The notes under the pieces: model-generated
The model's input: the letters and a program-made list of their open reading frames with translations, nothing else
What the model was told of the DNA's origin: nothing
Databases searched by the model: none
Position numbers and translations under genes: made by a program
Source: Paraburkholderia nodosa
GTDB taxonomy: Bacteria > Pseudomonadota > Gammaproteobacteria > Burkholderiales > Burkholderiaceae
Direction: 5' to 3'
DNA length: 64,000 bases
NCBI RefSeq assembly: GCF_001718195.1
Contig: NZ_MCNV01000009.1
Coordinates: 238,159 to 302,158 of the forward strand
Part shown: positions 16,452-26,028 of the stretch, piece by piece
How the letters are laid out: each line of letters opens with the position of its first letter
How positions within the stretch are numbered: the first letter of the stretch is position 1

Positions 16452-16634
16452 CCTCCCGGTTCGCCGCCGCCGTTGCACGGCGGGCACGGGCAGTGCTCTC
16501 AGGCCCAGTCAACCGGACGCGCGCCGCTCGGGCACCCCGTCCAGACGCCGTCGGTCGACGGAACACCTTACACTTGGCAACCGGTGCAACTCGAAGCGGC
16601 GCGGGCGCGACCCGCCGCGCGGAAGAAAAGGAAC

Positions 16635-17612
16635 ATGCTAATCAATTGCGTCGCGTATCAAGGCGGCAAGAAACTGGCCGATGTCACAGTCGAAGCCATC
16701 AGCGACTATCTGGCGAAGCCCGAGTGTTTCGTCTGGGTCGCGCTCAAGGACCCGGACGCCGGAGAAATGGCGGCGATGAAGGAGGAGTTCGGCCTGCATG
16801 CGCTCGCCATCGAAGACGTGATGAACGGCAACCAGCGGCCGAAGATCGAGGAATATGGCGACACGCTTTTTTGCGTGCTCCACACGCTCGAACTCGACGA
16901 CGACGGCGAAGTCATCACAGGCCAGGTGAACGTCTTCGCCGGCCCCAATTTCGTGCTTTCGGTGCGCCACCGCGCGCAGCAGGGTTTCAGCGATGTTCGC
17001 GCGCGCTGCGAGCGCGAGCCCGAATTGCTGCGCGAAGGCTCCGGGTTCGTGCTCTACGCGCTGATGGACAGCGTGGTCGATCGCTACGCGCCGGTGCTCG
17101 AAACGCTCTCCGGCGAGATCGAGGAGCTGGAGGACCGCATCTTCGACAAGCACGACCTCGCGGGCTCGCGCGCGATCATCGAGGATCTCTATTCGCTCAA
17201 GCGTCGTCTCGTGATCCTCGCGCATCACGTCACGCCGCTCGTCGATGCCGTCGGCAAGCTCGTGGGCGGGCGCATTCCGCAAATCTGCGTGGGCATGCAG
17301 GCGTACTACCGCGATGTGTACGACCACCTCGTGCGCGTGTCCAACATGATCGACGCGCGCCGCGAAATGATCGTCACGGCGATCCAGGTGAACCTCGGCA
17401 TGATCTCGCTCGCGGAGAACGAAGTGACCAAGCGGCTCGGTTCCTTCGCCGCGCTCTTCGCCGTGCCGACCATGATCGCGGGCATCTACGGCATGAACTT
17501 CGAGCACATTCCGGAGCTGCACTTCAGATTCGGCTACCAGATCTGCCTCGCCGCCATGCTCGTGCTCGATATCTTCCTGTTTTTCCTGTTTCGTCGTATT
17601 AACTGGCTCTAA
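16635..17612 (+). CDS. corA: CorA-family magnesium/cobalt transporter
   Basis: Inner-membrane divalent cation channel of 325 residues. A large acidic cytoplasmic domain (residues 1-260, with FVWVALKDPDAGEM and HALAIEDVMN) leads into two C-terminal helices with the signature YGMN (Gly286-Met287-Asn288) followed by the acidic loop FEHIPE. The ATG at 16635 has AAAAGGAAC upstream; an in-frame extension to 16473 is not conserved in character. It would provide constitutive magnesium uptake, which is relevant to the separate NRAMP-related transporter at 51.3 kb. The C-terminal RRINWL is typical. Confidence 0.9.
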   Translation: MLINCVAYQGGKKLADVTVEAISDYLAKPECFVWVALKDPDAGEMAAMKEEFGLHALAIEDVMNGNQRPKIEEYGDTLFCVLHTLELDDDGEVITGQVNVFAGPNFVLSVRHRAQQGFSDVRARCEREPELLREGSGFVLYALMDSVVDRYAPVLETLSGEIEELEDRIFDKHDLAGSRAIIEDLYSLKRRLVILAHHVTPLVDAVGKLVGGRIPQICVGMQAYYRDVYDHLVRVSNMIDARREMIVTAIQVNLGMISLAENEVTKRLGSFAALFAVPTMIAGIYGMNFEHIPELHFRFGYQICLAAMLVLDIFLFFLFRRINWL

Positions 17613-17710
17613 GGCGGTGCGGGCGTTGTTGCGCCGCCGCATGGCCGGCAGCGACGCCAGTGACAGAGCAAAGTTGACATCGTTGAGCGCCTGCGCCGAG
17701 AATGGGCCGG

Positions 17711-17726
17711 CAGAAAACGTTTGCGC
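17711..17726. promoter_or_regulatory. candidate RbsR operator before rbsB
   Basis: CAGAAAACGTTTGCGC carries the palindromic core AAACGTTT (17715-17722), which is also the core of the E. coli RbsR operator. It sits 53 bp before the rbsB start. The flanks are only partly symmetric, so this is a moderate candidate. Confidence 0.45.
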
Positions 17727-17778
17727 ATAACCAGAAAGCAGGGCCCAGCCGGGCCCGACAAACCGGAGACTTCCAGAC

Positions 17779-18741
17779 ATGAACTCCCGCATTCGCCGCC
17801 GCATCCTTCTCGCCGCCAGCGCGCTCGCCACGACCGCCGTAACAGGCGCTTTGCCGCTCGCGGCCCGCGCACAGGCGCCTCACAAGCCGAAAGTCGCGCT
17901 CGTCATGAAGTCGCTCGCCAACGAGTTCTTCCTCACCATGGAGACCGGCGCGAAGGACTATCAGAAGCACAACGCCGACCAGTTCGATCTCATCACCAAC
18001 GGCATCAAGAACGAGACCGACACGGCCGCCCAAATCCAGATCGTCGAGCAGATGATCGTCTCGAAGGTCGACGCCATCGTGCTCGCGCCCGCCGACTCCA
18101 AGGCGCTCGTGCCCGTCGTGAAGAAGGCGGTGGACGCGGGCATCATCGTCGTGAACATCGACAACAAGCTCGACGCCGACGTGCTCAAGTCCAAGGACCT
18201 GAACGTGCCGTTCGTCGGCCCGGACAACCGCAAGGGCGCCCGCCTCGTGGGCGACTACCTGGCCAAGCGCCTGAAGTCGGGCGACCAGGTGGGCATCGTC
18301 GAGGGCGTCTCCACCACGACCAACGCGCAGCAGCGCACGGCGGGCTTCAAGGACGCGATGGACGCCGTGAGCGCGAAGATCGTCTCGACGCAGTCGGGCG
18401 AATGGGAGATCGACAAGGGCAACGCCGTCGCCTCCGCCATGCTCAATGAATACCCCGACATCAAGGCGCTCCTGTGCGGCAACGACAACATGGCGATCGG
18501 CGCCGTGTCGGCCGTGCGCGCGGCGGGCAAGCAGGGCAAGGTGTACGTGGTCGGCTACGACAACATCGGCGCCATCAAGCCCATGCTCAAGGACGGCCGC
18601 GTGCTCGCCACCGCCGACCAGTTCGCGGCGAAACAGGCCGTGTTCGGCATCGACACGGCCCTGAAGGCGCTCAAGGAGCACAAGAAGCAGTCGGAGCTGT
18701 CGGGTATCGTCGAAACGCCCGTGGTGCTCGTCACGAAGTAA
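17779..18741 (+). CDS. rbsB: ribose ABC transporter periplasmic binding protein
   Basis: Periplasmic sugar-binding protein of 320 residues. The signal peptide (MNSRIRRRILLAASALATTA, cleaved near ARA at about 31) contains a twin-Arg-like basic start. The type I periplasmic-binding domain follows, with KVALVMKSLANEFFLTMETG at the N-lobe, VVNIDNKLDADV in the middle and LLCGNDNMAIGAVSAV in the C-lobe, matching RbsB. It is first in a cluster encoding the ATPase, permease, LacI regulator and ribokinase. Other pentoses or autoinducer-like sugars are possible ligands. Confidence 0.86.
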   Translation: MNSRIRRRILLAASALATTAVTGALPLAARAQAPHKPKVALVMKSLANEFFLTMETGAKDYQKHNADQFDLITNGIKNETDTAAQIQIVEQMIVSKVDAIVLAPADSKALVPVVKKAVDAGIIVVNIDNKLDADVLKSKDLNVPFVGPDNRKGARLVGDYLAKRLKSGDQVGIVEGVSTTTNAQQRTAGFKDAMDAVSAKIVSTQSGEWEIDKGNAVASAMLNEYPDIKALLCGNDNMAIGAVSAVRAAGKQGKVYVVGYDNIGAIKPMLKDGRVLATADQFAAKQAVFGIDTALKALKEHKKQSELSGIVETPVVLVTK

Positions 18742-19007
18742 AGCGCTGCCGGCAGGCGCCATGCCGTGCCGCGGCGGTATTTGCGTGCGCAACGCAATAA
18801 GCGCTCAAGAATCTCGCCGCGCAGCCGTTATTTGTACCGGGATGACCGCATGGGCGGCCGTCTTCCGCTGGGCGGCGTATCGCTGCCCAGCGCGCCGTTC
18901 GAGGCATGCTCTACCGGAGCGTGCGGCGGCGGTGCGGACCCGCAGTATCCGGGCGGCGCGACTCACCGGTTGAACCCGGCGGCGCGGCTCGCGACTACAG
19001 GATCGTG
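18742..19007 (+). other. rbsB-rbsA spacer
   Basis: This 266-bp gap within the ribose operon shows short GC-rich inverted segments but no clear gene or terminator with a T-tract. It may lower expression of the distal genes relative to the binding protein, as is common in ABC operons. Confidence 0.35.
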
Positions 19008-20720
19008 ATGGATGCAAATGTCCCCGACGTAGCGTCACCTGCGCCCGCCGTGCTTACGGTGACGGGCGTCGGGAAGACCTACGAGCAGCCGGTGCTCGCC
19101 GACGTCAGCCTCGCGCTGCACGCCGGCGAAGTGCTTGCGCTTACGGGGGAAAACGGCGCGGGCAAGAGCACGCTCTCGAAGATCGTGAGTGGCCTCACAG
19201 CGTCGAGTGCGGGCAGCATGACGCTGATGGGCCGCCCCTACGCCCCGGCGAGCCGCCGCGAAGCCGAGGCGCTCGGCGTGCGCATGGTCATGCAGGAGTT
19301 GAACCTGCTGCCCACGCTCACTGTTGCGGAGAACCTGTTTCTGGACCGCCTGCCGCAGTCGGGGCCGCTGCGGTTCGGCTGGATCGATCGCAGGCGGCTG
19401 CGTGACGACGCGCGGGCCGCGATGGCGCAGGTCGGACTCGAGGCGATCGACTCCGATACGCCGGTCGGGGAGTTGGGAATCGGGCATCAGCAACTCGTGG
19501 AGATCGCGCGCAACCTGGTCGGCAGCGCCGCTGCGGCCGATCATGGCGATGGCGGCGACATGCGCGTGCTGATCCTCGACGAGCCGACGGCCATGCTCAC
19601 GGCTCGCGAGGTCGAATTGCTGTTCGAGCAGATCGCGCGGCTGAAGGCGCGCGGCGTGGCGATCGTCTACATCTCGCACCGGCTCGAAGAACTCGAGCGC
19701 ATCGCGCAGCGCGTCGCGGTGCTGCGCGACGGCAAGCTCGTGCGGGTGGACGCCATGGCCAACCTCACGCCCGAGCGCATCGTCGCGCTGATGGTGGGGC
19801 GCGAGCTTGGCGAGCGCATCGATCTGGGGCAGCGGCGCATCGGCGCGCCGCTCCTGAAGGTGGACGGGCTCACGCGCGCGAAGGCTGTGCGCGACGTGTC
19901 GTTCGAAGTGCGCGCCGGCGAGATTTTCGGCGTGTCGGGGCTGATCGGCGCGGGCAGAACGGAGCTGATGCGGCTCATCTACGGCGCCGACCGCATGGAG
20001 CGCGGCACGGTGGCGCTGGCGCCCACGCCGGGCGCGGCGCCGGAACCCGTGCAGATTGCCTCGCCCGCCGATGCGGTTAAGCTTGGCATCGCGCTCATCA
20101 CCGAGGACCGCAAGGGCGAAGGGCTGCTGTTGCCGCAGCCGCTCGCCGCGAACGTGACGCTCGGCAACGTAGGCGCGGTCTCGCGCTATGGCGTGGTGGA
20201 CGCGGCGCGCGAGAACACGCTGGCCCGCACGCAGATCGACGCGCTGCGAATCCGCGCGTCCGGACCCGCGCAGCCGGTGGGCGAGCTGTCGGGCGGCAAC
20301 CAGCAGAAGGTGGTGATCGGCCGCTGGCTCGCGCGCGACATTACGCAGTCGATGCGCGTCGTGCTGTTCGACGAGCCTACGCGTGGCATCGACGTCGGGG
20401 CGAAGTTCGACATCTACGCGCTGATGGGCGCGCTCGCACGTGAAGGCCGGGCGCTCGTGGTGGTATCGAGCGACCTGCGCGAGCTGATGCTGATCTGCGA
20501 CCGCATCGGCGTGATGTCGGCGGGGAAGATGACGGCCATCTACGGTCGCGACGAGTGGAGCCAGGACAAGCTGCTCGCCGCCGCCTTCGCGGGGCTGCGC
20601 GCCGAGGATGCGCTGGTCGCGAACGCGCGCGATCTGCCGGAGATGGGCGACGTGCCGCCACACAGGGAAACGCGCAAGCCCCAGGAACGCAACGACGACC
20701 CACGAGGGAGCGCTTCATGA
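19008..20720 (+). CDS. rbsA: ribose ABC transporter ATP-binding protein (two ABC domains)
   Basis: Fused double ATPase of 570 residues that energises the ribose importer at the inner membrane. The first ABC domain has Walker A GENGAGKST (residues 47-55) and Walker B LILDEPTAML. The second has the degenerate GLIGAGRTE loop, a complete LSGGNQQKVVIGRWLA signature and LFDEPTRGIDVG, the usual asymmetry of RbsA/MglA proteins. I chose the ATG at 19008 because the frame upstream lacks ABC character. Its stop overlaps the permease ATG by 4 bp (ATGA). Confidence 0.88.
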   Translation: MDANVPDVASPAPAVLTVTGVGKTYEQPVLADVSLALHAGEVLALTGENGAGKSTLSKIVSGLTASSAGSMTLMGRPYAPASRREAEALGVRMVMQELNLLPTLTVAENLFLDRLPQSGPLRFGWIDRRRLRDDARAAMAQVGLEAIDSDTPVGELGIGHQQLVEIARNLVGSAAAADHGDGGDMRVLILDEPTAMLTAREVELLFEQIARLKARGVAIVYISHRLEELERIAQRVAVLRDGKLVRVDAMANLTPERIVALMVGRELGERIDLGQRRIGAPLLKVDGLTRAKAVRDVSFEVRAGEIFGVSGLIGAGRTELMRLIYGADRMERGTVALAPTPGAAPEPVQIASPADAVKLGIALITEDRKGEGLLLPQPLAANVTLGNVGAVSRYGVVDAARENTLARTQIDALRIRASGPAQPVGELSGGNQQKVVIGRWLARDITQSMRVVLFDEPTRGIDVGAKFDIYALMGALAREGRALVVVSSDLRELMLICDRIGVMSAGKMTAIYGRDEWSQDKLLAAAFAGLRAEDALVANARDLPEMGDVPPHRETRKPQERNDDPRGSAS

Positions 20721-21805
20721 CGAACGACCCGTTGCGCGGGCAACCGTCGCCGCACGGCGACGAAATCGGTGGGCGTACCAGTTCGACCAAAATCGCGCCG
20801 GGCGCTGCGCCGGTGTCGGCGCCGCATGCGATGCAGGCGAGCGGCAAGCCCGTGGGCACGCGCTTCGGCTTTTCGAACTACCTGGGCCTCGCGCTCGCGC
20901 TGATCGCGATGATCGTGTTGTTCTCGCTGCTGAGTTCACACTTCCTCACGTACGATACGTTCAGCACGATCGCGAACCAGATTCCCGATCTCGTGGTGAT
21001 GGCAGTGGGCATGACCTTCGTGCTGATCATCGCGGGTATCGATCTTTCGGTGGGTTCGGTGCTCGCGCTCGGCGCTTCGGTGGTGAGCGTGGCGTCGCTC
21101 AAGTGGGGCTGGGGCGCGCTGCCGGCGGCGCTGCTCGGCCTCGTCGCCGCGGCGGCCACGGGCACGCTCACGGGCGCGGTGACGGTGGGCTGGCGCATCC
21201 CGTCGTTCATCGTTTCGCTCGGCGTGCTCGAAGCGGCGCGCGGGCTTGCGTACCAGATGACGAATTCGCGCACGGCGTATATCGGCGACGCGTTCGACTT
21301 TCTCTCGAACCCGATCGCATTCGGCATCTCGCCGGCGTTCCTGATCGCGGTGGCGGTGATGGTGATCGCGCAGCTCACGCTGACGCGCACGGTGTTCGGA
21401 CGGTATCTGATCGGTATCGGTACCAACGAAGAGGCGGTGCGCCTGGCGGGCGTCGATCCGCGGCCGTACAAGGTGATCGTGTTCGCGCTGATGGGCGCGC
21501 TTTCCGGGCTAGCGGCGCTGTTTCAGATTTCGCGCCTCGAAGCCGCCGATCCAAACGCGGGCGCGGGGCTGGAGCTGCAGGTGATCGCGGCCGTGGTGAT
21601 CGGCGGCACCAGTCTGATGGGCGGGCGCGGCTCGGTCATCAGCACGTTCTTCGGCGTGCTGATCATCTCGGTGCTGGCCGCGGGGCTCGCGCAGATCGGC
21701 GCGAACGAGCCCACCAAACGGATCATCACCGGCGCGGTGATCGTCGTGGCGGTCGTGCTCGACACGTACCGCAGCAGGCGAAGTCGCAGAGGCAGCAGGA
21801 CATAA
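20717..21805 (+). CDS. rbsC: ribose ABC transporter permease
   Basis: Inner-membrane permease of 362 residues. A hydrophilic N-terminus of about 45 residues, longer than in E. coli RbsC, precedes eight to ten helices. Conserved RbsC segments are visible: AVGMTFVLIIAGIDLSVGSV (about 95-114), GTNEEAVRLAGVDPRPYKV (the coupling loop, about 235) and VVIGGTSLMGGRGSV near 295. It is translationally coupled to rbsA. A 139-bp gap with poly-T follows before the regulator gene. Confidence 0.88.
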   Translation: MTNDPLRGQPSPHGDEIGGRTSSTKIAPGAAPVSAPHAMQASGKPVGTRFGFSNYLGLALALIAMIVLFSLLSSHFLTYDTFSTIANQIPDLVVMAVGMTFVLIIAGIDLSVGSVLALGASVVSVASLKWGWGALPAALLGLVAAAATGTLTGAVTVGWRIPSFIVSLGVLEAARGLAYQMTNSRTAYIGDAFDFLSNPIAFGISPAFLIAVAVMVIAQLTLTRTVFGRYLIGIGTNEEAVRLAGVDPRPYKVIVFALMGALSGLAALFQISRLEAADPNAGAGLELQVIAAVVIGGTSLMGGRGSVISTFFGVLIISVLAAGLAQIGANEPTKRIITGAVIVVAVVLDTYRSRRSRRGSRT

Positions 21806-21944
21806 CAATTTTTTCGAGGGCGCGGTCCGCAACGCAGCGCGGGCCGACGGAAATGACCGGGAAAGCGACGCCAGACCAAACCTACAACGGGCGCGCAGAG
21901 AGCCGGCAGCAACAGGGCAGCAAAAAAGCAGGAGCAACATAAAG

Positions 21945-22982
21945 ATGGCGACGATCAAGGATGTGGCCGCCGTGGCGGGGGTATCTTTCACGACGGTGTC
22001 GCATGTGGTGAACAATTCGCGTCCGGTGTCGGCGGACGTGCGGGCCAAGGTCGAGCGCGCGATCCGCGACCTGAACTACGTGCCGTCGGCGGTGGCGCGC
22101 TCGCTCAAGGCGCGTGCCACGGCGACCGTCGGTCTGCTCGTGCCGAACGGCACCAACCCGTATTTCGCGGAGCTTGCGCGCGGCGTCGAGGACGCCTGCG
22201 CGCGCAAGGGCTATTGCGTGTTCTTCTGCAACTCCGACGACGACCCGGCCAAGCAGCGCAGCTACCTGCGCGTGCTGCAGGAAAAGCGCATCGACGGCCT
22301 CATCGTCGCCTCGGCCGGTGACGACGCCGTGCTCGCCTCGACGCTTGCCGATACGCGCGAGCCGATCGTCGTCATCGACCGCAACATCGAGGGACTCGAC
22401 GCCGATCTCGTGCAGATCGACCACGAGCGCGGCGCCTGGCTCGCCACGCGGCATCTGCTCGAGTTCGGGCACTCGCGCATCGGCTGCATCACCGGGCCGG
22501 TGACGACCGCGGTGAGCGCGATGCGCATGCACGGCTTCCTGCGCGCCATGTCCGAGCGGGGCGTGGAGATCGCGCCGGGCGCGATCGTCGAAAGCGACTT
22601 TTCCGGGGCGGGCGGTTACCGCGCGGCGGCGCAACTGTTCGACAGCGTGCGGCCCACTGCGATCTTCGCCGGCAACGACATGATGGGCATTGGCGCCTTG
22701 CGCGCGGCCGCCGAGCGCGGCTTGCGCGTGCCGGGCGACTGCTCGATCATCGGCTTCGACGATATCGAGCTTGGCAACTTCACCTGGCCCGCGCTCTCGA
22801 CGGTCGGCCAGCCCGCGCGTGCGCTCGGCGACATGGCGGCGCTCACGCTGATCGAGCGCATCGCGAACGCGCGAGAGGAAGGCGCGAGGGCGCGCCGGCG
22901 CGTCATGCCGCCTACGCTCTTCGCTCGCGAATCGACGGGGCCCTGGGTCGGTGCGGAGGAATACGCGCCGCTCGCGGCCTGA
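21945..22982 (+). CDS. rbsR: LacI-family ribose operon repressor
   Basis: LacI/GalR regulator of 345 residues. The helix-turn-helix starts at residue 2 (MATIKDVAAVAGVSFTTVSH). Next come the hinge (VARSLKARATATVG) and a sugar-binding domain with NPYFAELARGVEDAC and the C-terminal CSIIGFDDIELGNFTWP. Its position between the transporter and ribokinase genes supports an RbsR role with ribose as inducer. It could bind the AAACGTTT site before rbsB. The start has a GCAGGAGC site 10 bp upstream. Confidence 0.84.
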   Translation: MATIKDVAAVAGVSFTTVSHVVNNSRPVSADVRAKVERAIRDLNYVPSAVARSLKARATATVGLLVPNGTNPYFAELARGVEDACARKGYCVFFCNSDDDPAKQRSYLRVLQEKRIDGLIVASAGDDAVLASTLADTREPIVVIDRNIEGLDADLVQIDHERGAWLATRHLLEFGHSRIGCITGPVTTAVSAMRMHGFLRAMSERGVEIAPGAIVESDFSGAGGYRAAAQLFDSVRPTAIFAGNDMMGIGALRAAAERGLRVPGDCSIIGFDDIELGNFTWPALSTVGQPARALGDMAALTLIERIANAREEGARARRRVMPPTLFARESTGPWVGAEEYAPLAA

Positions 22983-23026
22983 GGCAGGGTGGCCGTAGCG
23001 AAGGCGCAAGCCATCGAGGAGGCATC

Positions 23027-23968
23027 GTGACGACTGACGCAGCAAAGCCGACCGACGCACGCGCTCGCGTGGCCGTGGTCGGCAGTCTGAACATGGATCT
23101 CGTCGCGCGCGCGCCGCGCTTGCCGTCTCCCGGCGAGACGCTCGCTGGCCATGCCTTTGCGCAGGTGGCCGGCGGCAAGGGCGGCAACCAGGCGGTGGCC
23201 GCGGCGCGCCTGGGCGCCCAGGTGGCGATGATCGGCCGGGTCGGCGCCGACAGCAACGGCGAGGTATTGCGCGCGGGGCTGATGGCAGAAGGTATCGACT
23301 GCGGCGCGCTCGAAACGTCGCCTGGCGCGCCGACCGGCGTGGCGTTGATCATCGTCGACGACGCGAGCCAGAATGCCATCGTCATCGTGGCCGGCAGCAA
23401 CGGCGAACTCGCGCCCGAAACGATCGCGCGCCATGAGGCCGTGCTCGCGCGGGCCGACGTCGTGGTCTGCCAGCTCGAAACGCCCACCGACGCCGTGGCG
23501 GCCGCGCTCGCCGCTGCACGGCGCCTGGGCAAGATCACCATCCTCAATCCAGCACCCGCCACGGGGCCGCTGCCCGCGCAGTGGCTCCCGCTCATCGACT
23601 ATCTCGTACCGAACGAACTGGAGGCGGCCGCGCTCACCGGCTTGCCCGCGAGCACGCCGGAAGAGGCGGCGCGGGCGGCGTCGGCGCTGCGGGAGGCGGG
23701 CGCACGCAACGTGCTGGTGACGCTCGGAGCGCAGGGCGTATGTGCGCTGCTCGACGGCGCCGCGCCGGTCCATCTGCCCGCGCCACGCGTCAATGCGGTG
23801 GATACGACGGCGGCCGGCGACACCTTCATCGGCGGTCTGGCCGCGCGCCTGGCTGCCGGGGCGCCCGCGCTCGAAGCCATTGCTTTCGCATTGCGTGCGG
23901 CGTCGGTTTCAGTCACGCGCGCGGGTGCTCAACCCTCTATTCCCACGCTCGCCGAACTCGCGGGCTGA
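23027..23968 (+). CDS. rbsK: ribokinase
   Basis: PfkB-family kinase of 313 residues phosphorylating ribose to ribose-5-phosphate. It shows the N-terminal VVGSLNMDLVARAPRLPSPG, the GGKGGNQAVAAARLG substrate signature (about 48-62) and the C-terminal DTTAAGDTFIGG with the catalytic Asp near 263. It starts with GTG after a strong GAGGAGG site. It completes the ribose operon. No rbsD (ribose pyranase) is present, so anomer conversion would be spontaneous or encoded elsewhere. Confidence 0.87.
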   Translation: MTTDAAKPTDARARVAVVGSLNMDLVARAPRLPSPGETLAGHAFAQVAGGKGGNQAVAAARLGAQVAMIGRVGADSNGEVLRAGLMAEGIDCGALETSPGAPTGVALIIVDDASQNAIVIVAGSNGELAPETIARHEAVLARADVVVCQLETPTDAVAAALAAARRLGKITILNPAPATGPLPAQWLPLIDYLVPNELEAAALTGLPASTPEEAARAASALREAGARNVLVTLGAQGVCALLDGAAPVHLPAPRVNAVDTTAAGDTFIGGLAARLAAGAPALEAIAFALRAASVSVTRAGAQPSIPTLAELAG

Positions 23969-24012
23969 GCGCATCAGCACGTCTCGCTGGCATCTAAGCC
24001 ATGACCGGCCAC

Positions 24013-24044
24013 GGCGCGGCTTATTCGCGCCGCGCCTGATTGTA
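24013..24044 (+). terminator. probable terminator after rbsK
   Basis: An 8-bp stem GGCGCGGC/GCCGCGCC (24013-24036) with an 8-nt loop, followed by TGATTGTATTTC, lies 45 bp past the rbsK stop. The tail is only moderately T-rich. Confidence 0.5.
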
Positions 24045-24170
24045 TTTCGCCAATACTTCATACCATATACACATTTCAAGACCTTGAAATCCCGTGCCGT
24101 AAACGCCTGTTAGAGCGACCACTCGATGTCGGGCGTTGGGCCCGACCATATCACAAGCGTTGGGGGAGTC

Positions 24171-25958
24171 ATGGGCAAGGGCATCAGTATCAAGGCGCGC
24201 ATTGGCATCACGATGGGCTTTCTGGCGACGTTGATCGTCGCGATCAGTGCGGTCGGGCTGCTGGGTCTCACGCGTTCGAACGACGCGTATCGCGAGACTT
24301 TCACCGACCAGATGCCCAGTTCGCACGCGGTCAATCTGGCCGAAATCTATGCGGCACGCGAGCGTCTCGCGCTCGACCGGGCCGCCTTCGAACAGGGTAC
24401 GTCCGACGCCGCGGCGACGGTCGACCGGGCGCGCATGCTGCGTGGCGTGTCGGACGACTTCTGGAAGAAGTACATGGCCTTGCCGCACGCCGGCGAGGAA
24501 GCGCGCCTCGCTCAGGATGTCGGAGCCCGGCGCGAGGCCCTGCACCAGATCGCGGACCAGTTCATGACGACCGTCCAGTCGGGCGATCAGGCGAAGGTGG
24601 TGGCCGGCGCCAAGGCGCTCAAGGAGGCCTACGACGGGCTCTCGAAGGCCGACGCCGTGCTCGACAAGTTCCAGATGACGCAAGCGCAGCAGGGCTTCGA
24701 CGACGCCCAGGCCGCGTTCTCGCAGCTGCGCGTCGCGTGCATCGCGGCGCTGCTCGTAGGTATCGGCGCCGCCGCCTATTCGTTCTTCTCGCTGCGCCGC
24801 GCTATTGCGGAGCCGCTCGGCGAAGCGCTTGGCGCTTTCCATGCGATCGCCGCCGGCGATCTGCGCCGGCCCGTGGTCGTGCGCCGCAACGACGAGATGG
24901 GCGAACTGCTGGGCGGCGTCGCGCAGATGCAGCGCAGCCTCACCGAAACGGTGCGTTCGGTGCGCTCGGGCACCGAATCGATCGCCACGGCCACGCGTGA
25001 GATCGCCGCGGGCAACCTCGACCTCTCGTCGCGTACCGAAGAGCAGGCATCGGCGCTCCAGCAGACCGCCTCGAGCATGGAACAGCTCACGGGCACCGTG
25101 AAGCAGAACGCCGACAACGCCCGCCAGGCCAGCGCGCTCGCCGCCAACGCCTCGGAAATCGCCAACAAGGGCAGCTCGGTCGTCAATCAGGTGGTCGGCA
25201 CGATGGGCGACATCAACGACAGCTCCGCGAAGATCGCCGACATCATCACGATCATCGAGGGCATCGCGTTCCAGACCAACATCCTCGCGCTCAATGCGGC
25301 CGTCGAAGCGGCACGCGCGGGCGAGGAAGGGCGCGGCTTCGCCGTGGTGGCGGGCGAGGTGCGCAGCCTCGCGCAACGCTCGTCGGCGGCGGCCAAGGAG
25401 ATCAAGGGGCTCATCGACACCTCGGTCGAGCGCGTGCAGGCGGGCTCGGCGCTCGTCGACGAGGCGGGCCGCACGATGACCGAGATCATCGCCGCGGTGC
25501 AGCGCGTGACCGACATCATGGGCGAGATCGCGGCGGCTTCGCAGGAGCAGTCGGGCGGCATCGACCAGGTCGCGCGTGCGGTCACGCAGATGGACGAGGT
25601 GACCCAGCAGAACGCGGCACTCGTCGAGGAGGCCGCCGCCGCGGCGCAGTCGCTCGAGGACCAGGCGGGACGCCTGCGCGAGGCCGTCGCCGTATTCAAT
25701 CTGGAAGACGCAGCGCTGGGCGCAGCGCAGGTGAAGCCTGCGCCGGCAGCCGCCAGGACGGCTTCCGTCGCCCGTGCTGCTGCCACGCGCCAGGCATCGG
25801 GAGCCGGGGCAGCGGCGCCTGCCGCAAAGCGCGCGCCGCGCAGCACTCCGGCTGCTGCCGCCGCCCAGCCGGCCGCACGGCCCGTCGCACCCCCCCGCGC
25901 GCCCATGAGCGCGGTGGCGTCGGCTGCCGGTTCGAACGGCGACTGGGAAACCTTCTGA
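24171..25958 (+). CDS. methyl-accepting chemotaxis protein with CheR-tether tail
   Basis: Transmembrane chemoreceptor of 595 residues. TM1 is at about 10-30 and a four-helix-bundle periplasmic sensor at about 35-190. TM2 is at about 188-208 (LRVACIAALLVGIGAAAYSFFS), HAMP at about 212-265, and a long coiled-coil signalling domain follows with the hairpin tip EGIAFQTNILALNAAVEAAR AGEEGRGFAVVAGEVR (written here in two parts). An Ala/Pro-rich linker ends in DWETF, the type of pentapeptide that docks CheR/CheB (NWETF in Tar/Tsr). The ATG at 24171 follows TGGGGGAG. Ligand unknown; no chemotaxis genes are adjacent. Confidence 0.88.
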   Translation: MGKGISIKARIGITMGFLATLIVAISAVGLLGLTRSNDAYRETFTDQMPSSHAVNLAEIYAARERLALDRAAFEQGTSDAAATVDRARMLRGVSDDFWKKYMALPHAGEEARLAQDVGARREALHQIADQFMTTVQSGDQAKVVAGAKALKEAYDGLSKADAVLDKFQMTQAQQGFDDAQAAFSQLRVACIAALLVGIGAAAYSFFSLRRAIAEPLGEALGAFHAIAAGDLRRPVVVRRNDEMGELLGGVAQMQRSLTETVRSVRSGTESIATATREIAAGNLDLSSRTEEQASALQQTASSMEQLTGTVKQNADNARQASALAANASEIANKGSSVVNQVVGTMGDINDSSAKIADIITIIEGIAFQTNILALNAAVEAARAGEEGRGFAVVAGEVRSLAQRSSAAAKEIKGLIDTSVERVQAGSALVDEAGRTMTEIIAAVQRVTDIMGEIAAASQEQSGGIDQVARAVTQMDEVTQQNAALVEEAAAAAQSLEDQAGRLREAVAVFNLEDAALGAAQVKPAPAAARTASVARAAATRQASGAGAAAPAAKRAPRSTPAAAAAQPAARPVAPPRAPMSAVASAAGSNGDWETF

Positions 25959-26001
25959 CATTCATCCGCCAAGCCGCGCGGGCCGTCCGCGCACGAGAGC
26001 C

Positions 26002-26028
26002 AGCCGCTGTACCGCAGCGGCTTTTTTT
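26002..26028 (+). terminator. intrinsic terminator after the chemoreceptor gene
   Basis: The stem AGCCGCTG/CAGCGGCT (26002-26022) with a 5-nt loop is directly followed by seven T residues, a textbook Rho-independent terminator 45 bp after the stop codon. Confidence 0.85.
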
